Part shown: in pieces, positions 46,001 through 54,087 of the stretch | Layout of the letters: every line of letters starts with the position of its first letter | How positions within the stretch are numbered: the stretch's first letter is position 1 | From: Arcticibacter eurypsychrophilus | GTDB taxonomy: Bacteria; Bacteroidota; Bacteroidia; Sphingobacteriales; Sphingobacteriaceae | Reading direction: 5' to 3' | DNA length: 64,000 bases | NCBI RefSeq assembly: GCF_001730525.1 | Contig: NZ_MDFN01000010.1 | Location: forward strand, 62,001 to 126,000 | Program-made: the position numbers and the translations under genes | The notes under the pieces: model-generated | The model's database searches: none | What the model was told of the DNA's origin: nothing | The model's input: only the letters and a program-made list of their open reading frames with translations

Positions 46001-46597
46001 TATGCCATCGGAGAGATTGCCGAATTTCAGGGTACCTTATACGGAATAACAGCAGCAGCAGAGCAGCAGGCAGATATCGTAGCGAAATATATGAATGGAG
46101 ATATTAGCAGCTTTTACAAGGGCAGCCTTTTTATGAACATCATTAAAATCCATGGATTTGACCTCTGTAGCATTGGTTTGCCCGAGTGTCCTGATGATAA
46201 AAATTACGAAGAAATAGTCCTTATTGATAAAGCCAAGCGGTACTATAAAAAGTGTATCATTCATCAGGATCGTTTAGTAGGCACTATCCTGATTGGCGAC
46301 AAGAGTGAATTCCAGGAATTCAGATCACTCATTGCCAACAAAACAGAGTTAAGCGACAAGCGGCTGCTTTTATTAAGAAGCGGACAAACAACAGAACCCG
46401 TTTTAGGAAAATTGGTATGCAGCTGCAACAGTGTAGGTTTTGGAAACTTACAAATGAAGATCACAAACGGTTGCCATGACTTTACAGAGCTGTGTACTTC
46501 AACAGGTGCCGGAACAGGGTGTGGATCATGCCGTCCGGAAGTTAAACGCATACTAGAAGACGCTTTGAAAGAAGAACTTCTTGAAAATATAGGCTAG
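43076..46597 (+). CDS. nasA: Single-chain assimilatory nitrate reductase: molybdopterin, FAD and BFD domains fused
   Basis: A 1173-residue cytoplasmic protein without a signal peptide; starts at 43076 or 43082 are equally possible. Residues 1-700 are a NasA-type molybdenum subunit, with the [4Fe-4S] motif CCYCGVGCGVD...MLCSKG, the TGANPAWCHP segment and GLNQSSVGVNKNLSLINL. Residues about 708-1090 are an NAD(P)/FAD oxidoreductase (VIIGAGAGAFGF, LIVGGGLLGLEMA, a flavin motif DPAIYAIGEIAE). Residues from about 1112 are a BFD-like [2Fe-2S] domain (VCSCNSV...GCGSCRPEV). The NADH-oxidising half replaces the separate NasB/NasC electron donor, so one chain should carry NADH electrons to nitrate. Confidence 0.93.
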   Translation: MYMSVDKDKIFKSTCCYCGVGCGVDITVSKNNTVTVVGDKDHPVNRGMLCSKGMNLQYTVNDVSDRLLYPQMRYNKNLPLQRVSWDDALNRTAAVFKTFIDKYGPDSVAFYASGQCLTEEYYVINKLIKGFIGSNNIDTNSRLCMSSAVTAYKMALGEDSVPVCYDDIELADCLFVTGANPAWCHPILWRRVEAHKAAHPEVKIIIIDPRVTDTCGIADLHLQLNPGTDITLNHAIGRVLIENGAIDLEFITQHAEGFDRYRELVFERTLAESALICGVKQEDIQLAATYIGAAKGFLTMWTMGLNQSSVGVNKNLSLINLNLITGHIGKPGSGPFSLTGQPNAMGGREVGGLANLLPAHRDLANEEHRKEVQKFWGGTTISDKAGLTATEMFEALHDGRLKAIWILCTNPITSLPNSRFVEEALKKAKFVVVQEVSNTVESLQYADVILPAAAWTEKEGTMTNSERRISHLNKIIDAPGEALPDAEIICRFATKMGYKGFDYANMEEIFKEHAKLTSKTNININGLDYKLIKKHNTLQWPFNKKTETGTKRLFTNQLFYTPSKKAVIHSPSDQLNSEMPDQNFPFVLTTGRVRDHWHTMTKTGKVSKLKQHTKEAFLEIHPEDAEVIGIEDNQIVIVRSRRGEVQVRAKVTTTIKKGVVFLPMHWGKILGNDLNRANNITSNLIDPLSKEPDFKFCAVQVEKFIKPFQKIVIIGAGAGAFGFVKSCREINKEDQITIFSKENFPFYNRVMLPDYISGEQTWGQLVKMKDEEEPKYNIRLLRGVSVESINRTAKYIIDSRGQKAEYDVLIMATGSRAALPKNVPSLPGIFTMRSRVDADNFKKHTPKNAHVLIVGGGLLGLEMAASLRETGVKITIVQRVSRFLNRQLDPLGSQLLHEEMVDQGCDIYYNDEVQLYYGRSKLTGIGLKSGRKINCDAMIIAIGTTPNIELARACGLECKRGVVVNERLQTSDPAIYAIGEIAEFQGTLYGITAAAEQQADIVAKYMNGDISSFYKGSLFMNIIKIHGFDLCSIGLPECPDDKNYEEIVLIDKAKRYYKKCIIHQDRLVGTILIGDKSEFQEFRSLIANKTELSDKRLLLLRSGQTTEPVLGKLVCSCNSVGFGNLQMKITNGCHDFTELCTSTGAGTGCGSCRPEVKRILEDALKEELLENIG

Positions 46598-46598
46598 C

Positions 46599-48092
46599 AT
46601 GGCAGTGAAAGAAACGACGATATATACTATAAAGGTTAATCTTCCGGGAGGAATTGTATCTGTAGGAGATTTTTATGAAATCCTTAAGGCTGCTGAAAAA
46701 GCAGGCATTGATACGGTTAGATTTGGAAACAGGCAACAACTTTACCTTCAAGTCAACCCTGAAACGCTGGAGGACCTGGAGCATGATTTCTTTATTTCAG
46801 ACACTGAATATGAGATCAATACAGATGAATATCCGAATATTATTAGCTCTTATGTAGCCGAAGATATCTTTGATAGTTCAACCTGGTTACGTGAAGGCGT
46901 ATATAAAGATATTTTAGATGCCTTTAATTACAAACCGGGGCTCAAGATTAATCTGGTAGACAGCACACAAACCTTTGTACCTTTCTTTACCGGAAACCTC
47001 AATTTCATTTCCTCAGATGTCAGCAATTACTGGCACCTGTATATTCGTTTCCCTAAAACAAATCAAATCTATTGCTGGTCTTCACTCATTTATTCAGAAG
47101 ATATCAGTTCACTAAGCAAGCAGGTTGAAAGTTCGATTCTTCTGGATAGTGATCTGTTTTATGACCAGGAAAACATTGATGGGCAGTTATTGGAAACCAA
47201 AGTCAATTCAGCAGAACACTTCTTTCTTCAACCCATCTCTGTTCCGCTGAAACATCCTGATTTCCAGTTGCCCTATTACGAAGGATTCAACAAGTACAAT
47301 GACAAACACTGGCTGGGCATCTATCGGAGGAATGAACTATTTTCGGTAGCCTTTTTAAAGGACATCTGTACCATTTGCATGAAAACCAGGATTGCTCAAA
47401 TTCACACCACTACCTGGAAATCTGTCATTATTAAAGGAGTGGAAGCAATTGACAGAAGGTTATGGAATGTCATATTAGGGAAACATCGAATCAATGTGCG
47501 GCATGCCTCAAATGAATTAAACTGGCAAAGTGAAGATCTTTGTAACTATGCGTTGGACTTAAAACTAGAGTTGATCAAAGAGTTTGACAAAGTAGATCTC
47601 CGAACATTCAACCTTTGTTTTGCCATCAAAATCAATCCAAAGACGGGATTATTCGGATCAGTCATCATCCGTAAACATCCTTTCGAAAAGGATTCAACGA
47701 ATTCTAAAACAGATCAGTTCGATTTGCTGCATACTGTAGACTTCAACCCTAATTCTAAAAATTATATTCCTTATAAAGAAAATATTTCACGAGATTTACT
47801 TAGCAAGGTTTTAATTGAACTATCCGATTACTATTATCAGCAACAAGCGATTACAGACACGAACACGGGGGATACTTATTTTGAAGAGGATACGTTCATT
47901 ACAGAAGAAGCACAGGTATTTGTTTATCAATGCACACATTGCCTGAGTATCTATGATGAAACAGTTGGTGATGCATACCAAAACATAGAGCCCAACACTC
48001 TTTTTAAGGATTTGGATCCTACATATTGTTGTCCGGTTTGTGATTATGGAAAGAACGATTTTATGGCGATTGACAAAACAATCCTTGCATAG
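46599..48092 (+). CDS. Rubredoxin-tailed protein with a nitrite/sulfite reductase-like N-terminus
   Basis: A 497-residue protein starting 1 bp after the nitrate reductase gene. The C-terminus is a rubredoxin domain: YQCTHCLSIYDETVGD with Cys445 and Cys448, and YCCPVCDYGKNDF with Cys478 and Cys481, the four Fe ligands. The first 70 residues resemble the ferredoxin-like half domain of nitrite/sulfite reductases (VNLPGGIVSVGDFYEIL and DTVRFGNRQQLYLQV). The middle has none of the C-x5-C / C-x3-C ligands needed for siroheme and a [4Fe-4S] cluster, so it should not be a nitrite reductase. A rubredoxin-type electron carrier or assembly partner of the nitrate enzymes is inferred. Confidence 0.75.
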   Translation: MAVKETTIYTIKVNLPGGIVSVGDFYEILKAAEKAGIDTVRFGNRQQLYLQVNPETLEDLEHDFFISDTEYEINTDEYPNIISSYVAEDIFDSSTWLREGVYKDILDAFNYKPGLKINLVDSTQTFVPFFTGNLNFISSDVSNYWHLYIRFPKTNQIYCWSSLIYSEDISSLSKQVESSILLDSDLFYDQENIDGQLLETKVNSAEHFFLQPISVPLKHPDFQLPYYEGFNKYNDKHWLGIYRRNELFSVAFLKDICTICMKTRIAQIHTTTWKSVIIKGVEAIDRRLWNVILGKHRINVRHASNELNWQSEDLCNYALDLKLELIKEFDKVDLRTFNLCFAIKINPKTGLFGSVIIRKHPFEKDSTNSKTDQFDLLHTVDFNPNSKNYIPYKENISRDLLSKVLIELSDYYYQQQAITDTNTGDTYFEEDTFITEEAQVFVYQCTHCLSIYDETVGDAYQNIEPNTLFKDLDPTYCCPVCDYGKNDFMAIDKTILA

Positions 48093-48137
48093 ACCCTGTT
48101 AAACGCAATGCAGCAGGCAAACTAATATTTTTATGTG

Positions 48138-49100
48138 ATGGTTGAAATCAGAGATGAATTGGGCAGGTCTTTCAAAACACTCCGGATAAGTTTGCTTAAT
48201 ACCTGCAACCTTGCCTGTGTGTATTGTAGCTGTGGGAATGAAGACAGCAAGCAAAATCATCTTCTTGCAAAAGATAAATCTTTAAGCGCATGGGAGCTTT
48301 TGGCACTTGTTAAACGGCTTCATGAACAGTTAAACCTGAGTACAGTGCGCTTTACTGGTGGTGAGCCTCTATTATATAAAAACCTTGCTACCTTTGTTGA
48401 AGGTGTCCATGACCTGGGAATAAATGATCTTAAATTAACTACAAACGCATTATTACTCGAACGTCTCAGCCCTTCACTTAAAGCTGCAGGGTTAAAGTCC
48501 ATCAATGTATCGCTGGATGCCATTGATCCATTGGTATTTTTCCAAATGAGCAGACGCCATGACTTAACCCGCACATTAAGAGGAATAGATTCCGCACTGC
48601 AACAAGGAATTGAAGTAAAGATCAATTCCGTTATTATGAAAGGGCTCAACGACAATCAGATCATACCCCTCTTAAACTTTGCCTTTGAAAGAGGGCTGAC
48701 TATACGATTCCTTGAAATCATGGCAATGGGACATCTCTTTGGGAATTCTGATAAACATTTCTTTTCGCAGGAAGATATGCTGCAGCTAATTGGTACGCAT
48801 CATTCCTTTATGCCCCTGCTGCGTACCACGTCTTCTACCGCCAACTACTGGCAAACAACAAATGGAAATCGTTTTGGAATAGTAGCCAATGAAAGTCAGC
48901 CTTTTTGTTTGGACTGCAATCGTTTAAGACTGGATACTTTCGGAAATATTTATGGCTGTTTAAGCAGCAACCATCCGGTACCTATTAAAGAAGCCCTTAA
49001 CCCGTTAGAGCTGGAAGGGAAAATCAAAGAAGCTCTGGCACAAAAACAAGCTCTAAAATTTACAGGAAGTACACTAAGTATGCTTCATATCGGAGGATAA
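48138..49100 (+). CDS. moaA: GTP 3',8-cyclase
   Basis: A 320-residue radical SAM enzyme that starts Moco synthesis from GTP. The first cluster is CNLACVYC (Cys23, 27, 30), the second is held by FCLDCNRLRLDTFG...GCLS, and the GG pair at the C-terminus (HIGG) needed for activity is present. The start at ATG 48138 is preferred to the GTG three bases upstream. Spacing of 4 bp to moaD and the operon run support co-transcription with narK and nasA. Confidence 0.94.
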   Translation: MVEIRDELGRSFKTLRISLLNTCNLACVYCSCGNEDSKQNHLLAKDKSLSAWELLALVKRLHEQLNLSTVRFTGGEPLLYKNLATFVEGVHDLGINDLKLTTNALLLERLSPSLKAAGLKSINVSLDAIDPLVFFQMSRRHDLTRTLRGIDSALQQGIEVKINSVIMKGLNDNQIIPLLNFAFERGLTIRFLEIMAMGHLFGNSDKHFFSQEDMLQLIGTHHSFMPLLRTTSSTANYWQTTNGNRFGIVANESQPFCLDCNRLRLDTFGNIYGCLSSNHPVPIKEALNPLELEGKIKEALAQKQALKFTGSTLSMLHIGG

Positions 49101-49104
49101 ACCC

Positions 49105-49338
49105 ATGAAAATAGAAGTATTCGCAGTTTTAAAAGACTATTTTAAGAAAGAATTTGAAATTGCAGATAAACTTGATACCATTGCTGACTTAAAACAATAC
49201 TTAATTACGCTTAATCCCTCTTCCGTAGAGGTACTATCAAGATGTCGTTTCGCTGTTGCGGATGATTTTGTAGTAGATAATTATAAGATAACAGGGGACG
49301 ATAACATCATGATCATTCCCCCAAGCAGTGGAGGCTAA
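49105..49338 (+). CDS. moaD: Molybdopterin synthase sulfur carrier subunit
   Basis: A 77-residue ubiquitin-fold protein ending in SGG; the terminal GG is thiocarboxylated and donates sulfur to cyclic pyranopterin phosphate. It lies between moaA and moaE, whose start is one base after its stop. The activating adenylyltransferase (MoeB) is not in the window. Confidence 0.92.
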   Translation: MKIEVFAVLKDYFKKEFEIADKLDTIADLKQYLITLNPSSVEVLSRCRFAVADDFVVDNYKITGDDNIMIIPPSSGG

Positions 49339-49339
49339 T

Positions 49340-49807
49340 ATGAAATATATTACAGAAGAACCTATTGATTTAGTAGGTATGCTGCAAGAGGCACACCATC
49401 CTGCAGCAGGAGCAATTGTATTATTCAGTGGTGAAGTCAGAGATCATAACGGGGGGAAATCTGTTGCCTACCTGGAGTATGAATCGCAAATCACTATGGC
49501 TTCCAAAATGATAGCCCTTATTTTAAAAGAAGCCAAAAGCCGCTGGAACTTAACAATTGCTACAGCACAACATCGCATCGGAAAAGTAAAGGTTTGTGAG
49601 TCGGCCGTAGTAGTGATAACCGCCTCTCCGCACCGTACTGAAGCATATGCCAGCAACAGGTATATTATCGACCGCATCAAACATGAAGTCCCGATCTGGA
49701 AATGTGAGTACTTTTCTGATGGGACAAAAGAGTGGGGAGGAAATTGTAATTGTCAAAAAGAGACTGGTGATCCGAATAAACACATTTATGAATCAGCAGA
49801 TCAATAG
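49340..49807 (+). CDS. moaE: Molybdopterin synthase catalytic subunit
   Basis: A 155-residue protein; the start at 49340 (MKYITEEPIDL) is preferred to an in-frame ATG at 49328 that overlaps moaD. Typical motifs are LFSGEVRDHNGG, LEYESQITMA, HRIGKVKVCESAVVV and HRTEAYASNRYIIDRIKHEVPIWKCE, with the lysines of the active site. It partners MoaD. The gene end overlaps mobA by 20 bp. Confidence 0.93.
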   Translation: MKYITEEPIDLVGMLQEAHHPAAGAIVLFSGEVRDHNGGKSVAYLEYESQITMASKMIALILKEAKSRWNLTIATAQHRIGKVKVCESAVVVITASPHRTEAYASNRYIIDRIKHEVPIWKCEYFSDGTKEWGGNCNCQKETGDPNKHIYESADQ

Positions 49808-50405
49808 CATTGAAAACAGTTTAGATAACAACATCCTCGGAGTAGTTTTATGTGGAGGCGAGAGCAAAAGAATGGGAAGCGATAAAGGGCTTCTTTTAGT
49901 ACCTGGGACATCCCGAACATGGGCACAACAAGTAGCGGACCTGCTTTTTACCTGCAATCTTCCCTTCGTCATTTCGATCAATGAAACCCAGCTTTCGTCT
50001 TATAGCCCCCTGTTCCCTCCAGAACAACTCGTTCTTGATCAGATAAACGTAAGAGGTCCCTTAAACGGTTTACTCAGTGTATACCACGCGCATCCCGGAA
50101 AAGATTTATTGCTAATTGGTTGCGATATGATCCAAATGGATCAGGCCACAGTAAACCATTTAATAGCTATTTATCAAGCAGATACCAGGTTTGATTATTA
50201 CGTTTATGGGCAGGATGAATTTCTTGAACCTTTATGTGCAATCTATACCTCTAAGGCATTAGATGAGATTATGAATAAATTAAATGCAAACGAGTTAACC
50301 TCTTTTGCCTTACATAAGGTGATCTCTTCCTCTAATTACAAAAGCATACCCGTTATTGATAAAAAAGCGTTTTCTAATCACAATACAACGAATCTCGCTT
50401 CGTGA
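49788..50405 (+). CDS. mobA: Molybdenum cofactor guanylyltransferase
   Basis: A 205-residue nucleotidyltransferase starting at 49788 (MNQQINSIENS), overlapping the moaE end. The GTP-binding start is LGVVLCGGESKRMGSDKGLLLV, followed by a DQINVRGPLNGLLSVY segment and a metal-binding LLIGCDMIQMD. It links GMP to molybdopterin to form the guanine dinucleotide cofactor that NasA-type enzymes use. Its presence supports a bis-MGD nitrate reductase. Confidence 0.9.
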   Translation: MNQQINSIENSLDNNILGVVLCGGESKRMGSDKGLLLVPGTSRTWAQQVADLLFTCNLPFVISINETQLSSYSPLFPPEQLVLDQINVRGPLNGLLSVYHAHPGKDLLLIGCDMIQMDQATVNHLIAIYQADTRFDYYVYGQDEFLEPLCAIYTSKALDEIMNKLNANELTSFALHKVISSSNYKSIPVIDKKAFSNHNTTNLAS

Positions 50406-50430
50406 ACGATCTATTTGCTTACTCCATAAA

Positions 50431-50547
50431 AGAGTTTAGTGTTTAAAACAATCCTCTTAACATTCTACTTTATAGACTCTATTTGTTTTTAACTTATAAA
50501 GTTTAGTAATTAGAACTAATCCCCTTAATGTTTGACTTTATAAAATT
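50431..50547. repeat. 67-bp imperfect direct repeat ending inside the sugar transporter remnant
   Basis: GTTTAGTGTTTAAAACAAT at 50434 and GTTTAGTAATTAGAACTAAT at 50501, each followed by CC(T/C)CTTAA and ACTTTATA. The second copy runs into the last codons of the transporter pseudogene (stop at 50525). Confidence 0.55.
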
Positions 50548-51773
50548 TGGCACCAAACGCAAAGATTACCAAGTAACAAATAATCGGTAGGTAATACGCA
50601 TGCGCTATTCCTACATTATCGGCCACCTTACCCATAATTAGCGGAAACAACGCTCCCCCCACTACACCCATTGAAATAAAGGAAGATGCCTGTTGAGTAT
50701 GTTTTCCCAGGTTCTTAATCCCCAAGCTAAAAATAGTGGGGAACATGATACTGAAGAAAAAGTTAATTGCCAGTAAAGCGATAAAAGAAGGCCAGCCCCA
50801 GCCTTGAGCTACGATAATACACATCACAATATTGGCTAATGCAAAACCAGCCAATAAGGTAGGAGGTGCAATAATCCGCATCAGGAATGTACCGATAAAC
50901 CGTCCCGCTAACATAATTGCCATAAACAAAACCAGGTAAGTACCAGCAGTTACTTCACTGAAACCCATTTGCTCATGACCATAGTTGATAAAGAATGCCC
51001 AGGTACCGCTTTGTGCAGCCACGTTAAAAAACTGTGCGGCCACTGCCCATCTGAAATGCACATGCTCAAACAACTTTTTACCTGGTGTTAAATCCACGTT
51101 CACAGCATCTCCATTTGACACTACGGCATGTGGATCCGTTAATGGCGGAACTTTTACAAAAGAAAAGGCTATCGCGATCAGGGCAATCACACTCCCGATC
51201 ACGAGATACAATATTTTGACAGATGTAAGGTCTGTACTTCCGGCCACATTATGTCGCAATAAAAAGTACGAACCAATAGCAGGACCTAAAATAGCACCCA
51301 GTGCATTAAAAGACTGTGCAAAATTAACCCGCTGGTCACTAAAGAGAAGCCACAAAAGGATGTGCCACCGTTTCCAGGGTTGATAAACCGCAACCTAGAA
51401 TAAACAAGGCCACACCAAAGAAACCAAACGAGGCTGTATTGGCTGCCGGCACAAACAGGAAGGCTCCTGTTGCAAACAAGGATAAACCTAGGAGTACCCC
51501 ATTTTTATAACCAAACCGCTTCATGAACAATCCGGCAGGGATGCCCATTACAAAATAAGCCCCAAAGATAGCGAACTGAACAAAGGCAGACTGCGTTCTG
51601 CTCAGACTCAATACATGCTGAAAATGTTTATTTAAAACATCTCCCATCGTGATTGCAACTCCCCACAACATAAATAAGGAGGTAACAAAGATCATGGTGG
51701 TAACGAATTTCCTATCTGTAAAAGCAGGCTTTGCGGCTACAGGCTGCTCGACTGAGTTAATACTGTCTTTCAT
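50525..51773 (-). pseudogene. Frameshifted FucP-type sugar MFS transporter
   Basis: Two adjacent frames encode the halves of one 12-helix L-fucose/glucose-galactose permease-like protein. The N-terminal part (51339-51773, starting MKDSINSVEQ) ends ETVAHPFVASL-stop, and the C-terminal part (from about 51345) resumes in another frame with SDQRVNFAQSFNALGAILGPAIGSYF. In intact relatives a glycine and a DQRTSDQR-like segment join these blocks. Here only a T lies between the codons for L and SDQR, where 15 nt are expected, so 14 nt are missing and the frame shifts. Both halves are otherwise well conserved, which suggests recent damage or an assembly error. Confidence 0.8.
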
Positions 51774-52059
51774 TAAGTGGTTTATTTATTTTATTGGTAT
51801 TCAAAAGTACAAAGGCAAAATGAAATGAGCTAATTTCTTTATGTATTACCTTCAAATACATGAATACCAAGGTCATTTGAATAACAAAACGGATTTAACA
51901 CCCGACAAAATTTATCACTTAGGTTAACCGAAAAGGGTTCCCTTATTATCAGCAGATAACCCAGAGAATGGTACCCATAACATCGATCTTGAAAATAATT
52001 ATCTTAAATCTGTAATAAAATAGCCCTTGCCTTTACTAAGGAGTTAAAACAACAAAAAA

Positions 52060-52953
52060 ATGAAAAAGCTAATAGTATTATTTCAGCCAATGGTACTCAT
52101 TTTTGGCATCTTAATGCACACTAACCTATCGGCACAAACTGCGGATACAAGCCCTTTCCATGTAACCGTAACAGGTAAAGGCCAGCCCAAGTTATTCATT
52201 CCCGGAGCAACCTGTAGTGGAGAAGTCTGGAAAGAAACCGTTGCACGTTACAGCAAGACACATGAGTGCCATGTTTTTACCCTTGCGGGATATGCAGGTG
52301 AAAAAGCCATCAATCAAACGCCCTATCTGGATGCTTACGAAAAGGGAATCATAACATACATCAAGAATAAAAAACTTGAGAAGGTAATCTTGGTGGGACA
52401 TTCTATTGGAGGTTTTCTTTCTTTGTGTATTGCTTCAAAAATGAAAGAGCACTTAGATCGGGTGATCCTGGTGGATGCGCTTCCTTTTTATGCAGGTATT
52501 TTTAATCCGGCAGCAAAAGGCGGCTTCAATGAAGTTCAGGCGCAACAACTACTCAATGCGTATAACCAAATGAATTATACCGCATTAGAAGCAAGTCAGC
52601 TTGCCGTAGCCCAAACACTGTGCGCTGATTCTACTAAATGGGAAAGGATAGCCCGTTGGGGCGCAGCTTCCGATCGAAAGACAATGGCCTATTCGATGGT
52701 GGAAATGCTCGGTCACGATATGCGTCAGGATATTGCTTCCATACAGGTTCCTGTATTAGTTCTGGCCGCCTTTGCACCTGTAGCACAGTATCCACAATTT
52801 ACCAAAGAAAACGTACTGAACAGCTATCGCCAACAATATCAGGCATGTAAAACCTGCATAGTAAAAGTTGCCCCTTTATCTAAGCACTTTATTATGTATG
52901 ATGCACCTGATTGGTTTTACCAGGAAATGAATACATTTATTCAAGCTGATTAA
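52060..52953 (+). CDS. Alpha/beta hydrolase with signal peptide
   Basis: A 297-residue secreted or periplasmic hydrolase. The signal ends near NLSAQTA. The nucleophile elbow is VGHSIGGFLSL, with an FIPGATCSGEVW oxyanion-type segment before it, a VLVDALPFYAG strand and a late VAPLSKHFIMYDAP carrying the catalytic His. The substrate is unknown. It sits 14 bp upstream of an ECF sigma factor, which may be a coincidence of co-transcription. Confidence 0.85.
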   Translation: MKKLIVLFQPMVLIFGILMHTNLSAQTADTSPFHVTVTGKGQPKLFIPGATCSGEVWKETVARYSKTHECHVFTLAGYAGEKAINQTPYLDAYEKGIITYIKNKKLEKVILVGHSIGGFLSLCIASKMKEHLDRVILVDALPFYAGIFNPAAKGGFNEVQAQQLLNAYNQMNYTALEASQLAVAQTLCADSTKWERIARWGAASDRKTMAYSMVEMLGHDMRQDIASIQVPVLVLAAFAPVAQYPQFTKENVLNSYRQQYQACKTCIVKVAPLSKHFIMYDAPDWFYQEMNTFIQAD

Positions 52954-52967
52954 TCTGCAATCGGGTT

Positions 52968-53483
52968 ATGCAAAATCAACAGGAAGAATTATTTAATGCG
53001 CTGATTAAAGAAAATCATGCCAGTATTTACAGGATATGCAGAGCATATATCTATGATGCTTTTCTTGCCGATGACTTGTACCAGGAGATTATATTTCAGA
53101 TCTGGAAAAGCATCACCACTTTCAAAGGAAAAGCAAGAGTAAGTACCTGGATCTATCGTATTGCCATAAACACCGCAATTAACTTCAATTTAAAGAACAA
53201 ACAACATCAGCATATATCCCTACCCGATTTTATGCAGCTGCCTTACGAGGATACCCTTTTAAGAAAACAGGAAGAAGAACAACAACTGGATCATCTCAGG
53301 TATTGCGTCAGTCAGCTGGAGTCGCCAGACAGACTTATTATCTCCCTGGTTCTTGAGGATAGAAGTTACAAAGACATTGCGGAAATAACAGGAAGTAATA
53401 TTAACCATGTGGGTGTCAGGATCAACCGTATAAAAGCGCGTTTACTTAAACTCATGTCAACCGAGAAAGAAAATGAATTTTGA
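52968..53483 (+). CDS. ECF-type RNA polymerase sigma factor
   Basis: A 171-residue group 4 sigma factor. Region 2 contains DAFLADDLYQEIIFQIWKSI and STWIYRIAINTAIN; region 4 has LEDRSYKDIAEITGSNINHVGVRINRIKARL. The first helix is preceded by HASIYRICRAYIYD. It overlaps the next gene by 11 bp, the usual arrangement with an anti-sigma factor, but that neighbour has no recognisable zinc or FecR anti-sigma domain. Targets are unknown. Confidence 0.88.
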   Translation: MQNQQEELFNALIKENHASIYRICRAYIYDAFLADDLYQEIIFQIWKSITTFKGKARVSTWIYRIAINTAINFNLKNKQHQHISLPDFMQLPYEDTLLRKQEEEQQLDHLRYCVSQLESPDRLIISLVLEDRSYKDIAEITGSNINHVGVRINRIKARLLKLMSTEKENEF

Positions 53484-54078
53484 TGATTTAAAGATGAGCT
53501 GGCAGACACAAACCACTCATACCACTACAAAAACTGCTGTTTCGAAGGATGAATTGAAGAGCAAATGGCAAAAACACCAGCAAGCAGTACTCAAGATGAA
53601 CATCTGCATGAGCCTTGGGTTCCTGGCAGCCATGATTGAAATTGGCTGGGTTTATCTAACCTATCATAATGAGTACGGCTGGCCGTTTAAAGTAAGCATT
53701 GCTACTATTTATAGTCTAATGATTGTATTTTCCTTAGTGGGCTGGAGAAATTACGCCTTCAAGAAAGAAAATTTTGATAATTCCAGTGCTGATTATATTG
53801 CTTATCAGCTCAAAAAGCTAAGTTGGCAGCGTCAGTTGATTACTGTTTATATTTGGATTTATACGGTCTTGTTATGGTTGGCACTGGTAATGTACATCTG
53901 GGAAATCACAACTGGAGCAACTGCATTATTTAGATATTCAGCCTTGGGTATAATCACATTGTATGTTGTTGGCATAACTGTATGGACCCGCTTAACAAAG
54001 CAAAAGAAACAGCTGATATTAATTGAAAGCATGACTGCTGACTTGGAAGATCTAAAGAAAAAATTAATTACGGATTGA
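53473..54078 (+). CDS. Membrane protein co-encoded with the sigma factor, possible anti-sigma factor
   Basis: A 201-residue protein with four membrane segments (about 42-62, 73-90, 120-138 and 150-168) flanked by a soluble N-terminus (about 1-40) and a C-terminal helix (TADLEDLKKKLITD). No named domain is recognised. Its start codon lies inside the sigma-factor gene, and sigma/anti-sigma pairs are usually arranged like this, so an anti-sigma role is inferred. A plain membrane sensor is an alternative. Stops converge with the response-regulator gene at 54088. Confidence 0.6.
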   Translation: MNFDDLKMSWQTQTTHTTTKTAVSKDELKSKWQKHQQAVLKMNICMSLGFLAAMIEIGWVYLTYHNEYGWPFKVSIATIYSLMIVFSLVGWRNYAFKKENFDNSSADYIAYQLKKLSWQRQLITVYIWIYTVLLWLALVMYIWEITTGATALFRYSALGIITLYVVGITVWTRLTKQKKQLILIESMTADLEDLKKKLITD

Positions 54079-54087
54079 ATCTACATT

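Noticed and set aside
43076-46597. Periplasmic (NapA-type) nitrate reductase
   Set aside because: There is no Tat signal peptide, and the fused FAD/BFD domains and NirB partner point to cytoplasmic assimilation.
48135-48138. GTG start for moaA
   Set aside because: An ATG follows in frame immediately and gives the expected MoaA N-terminus.
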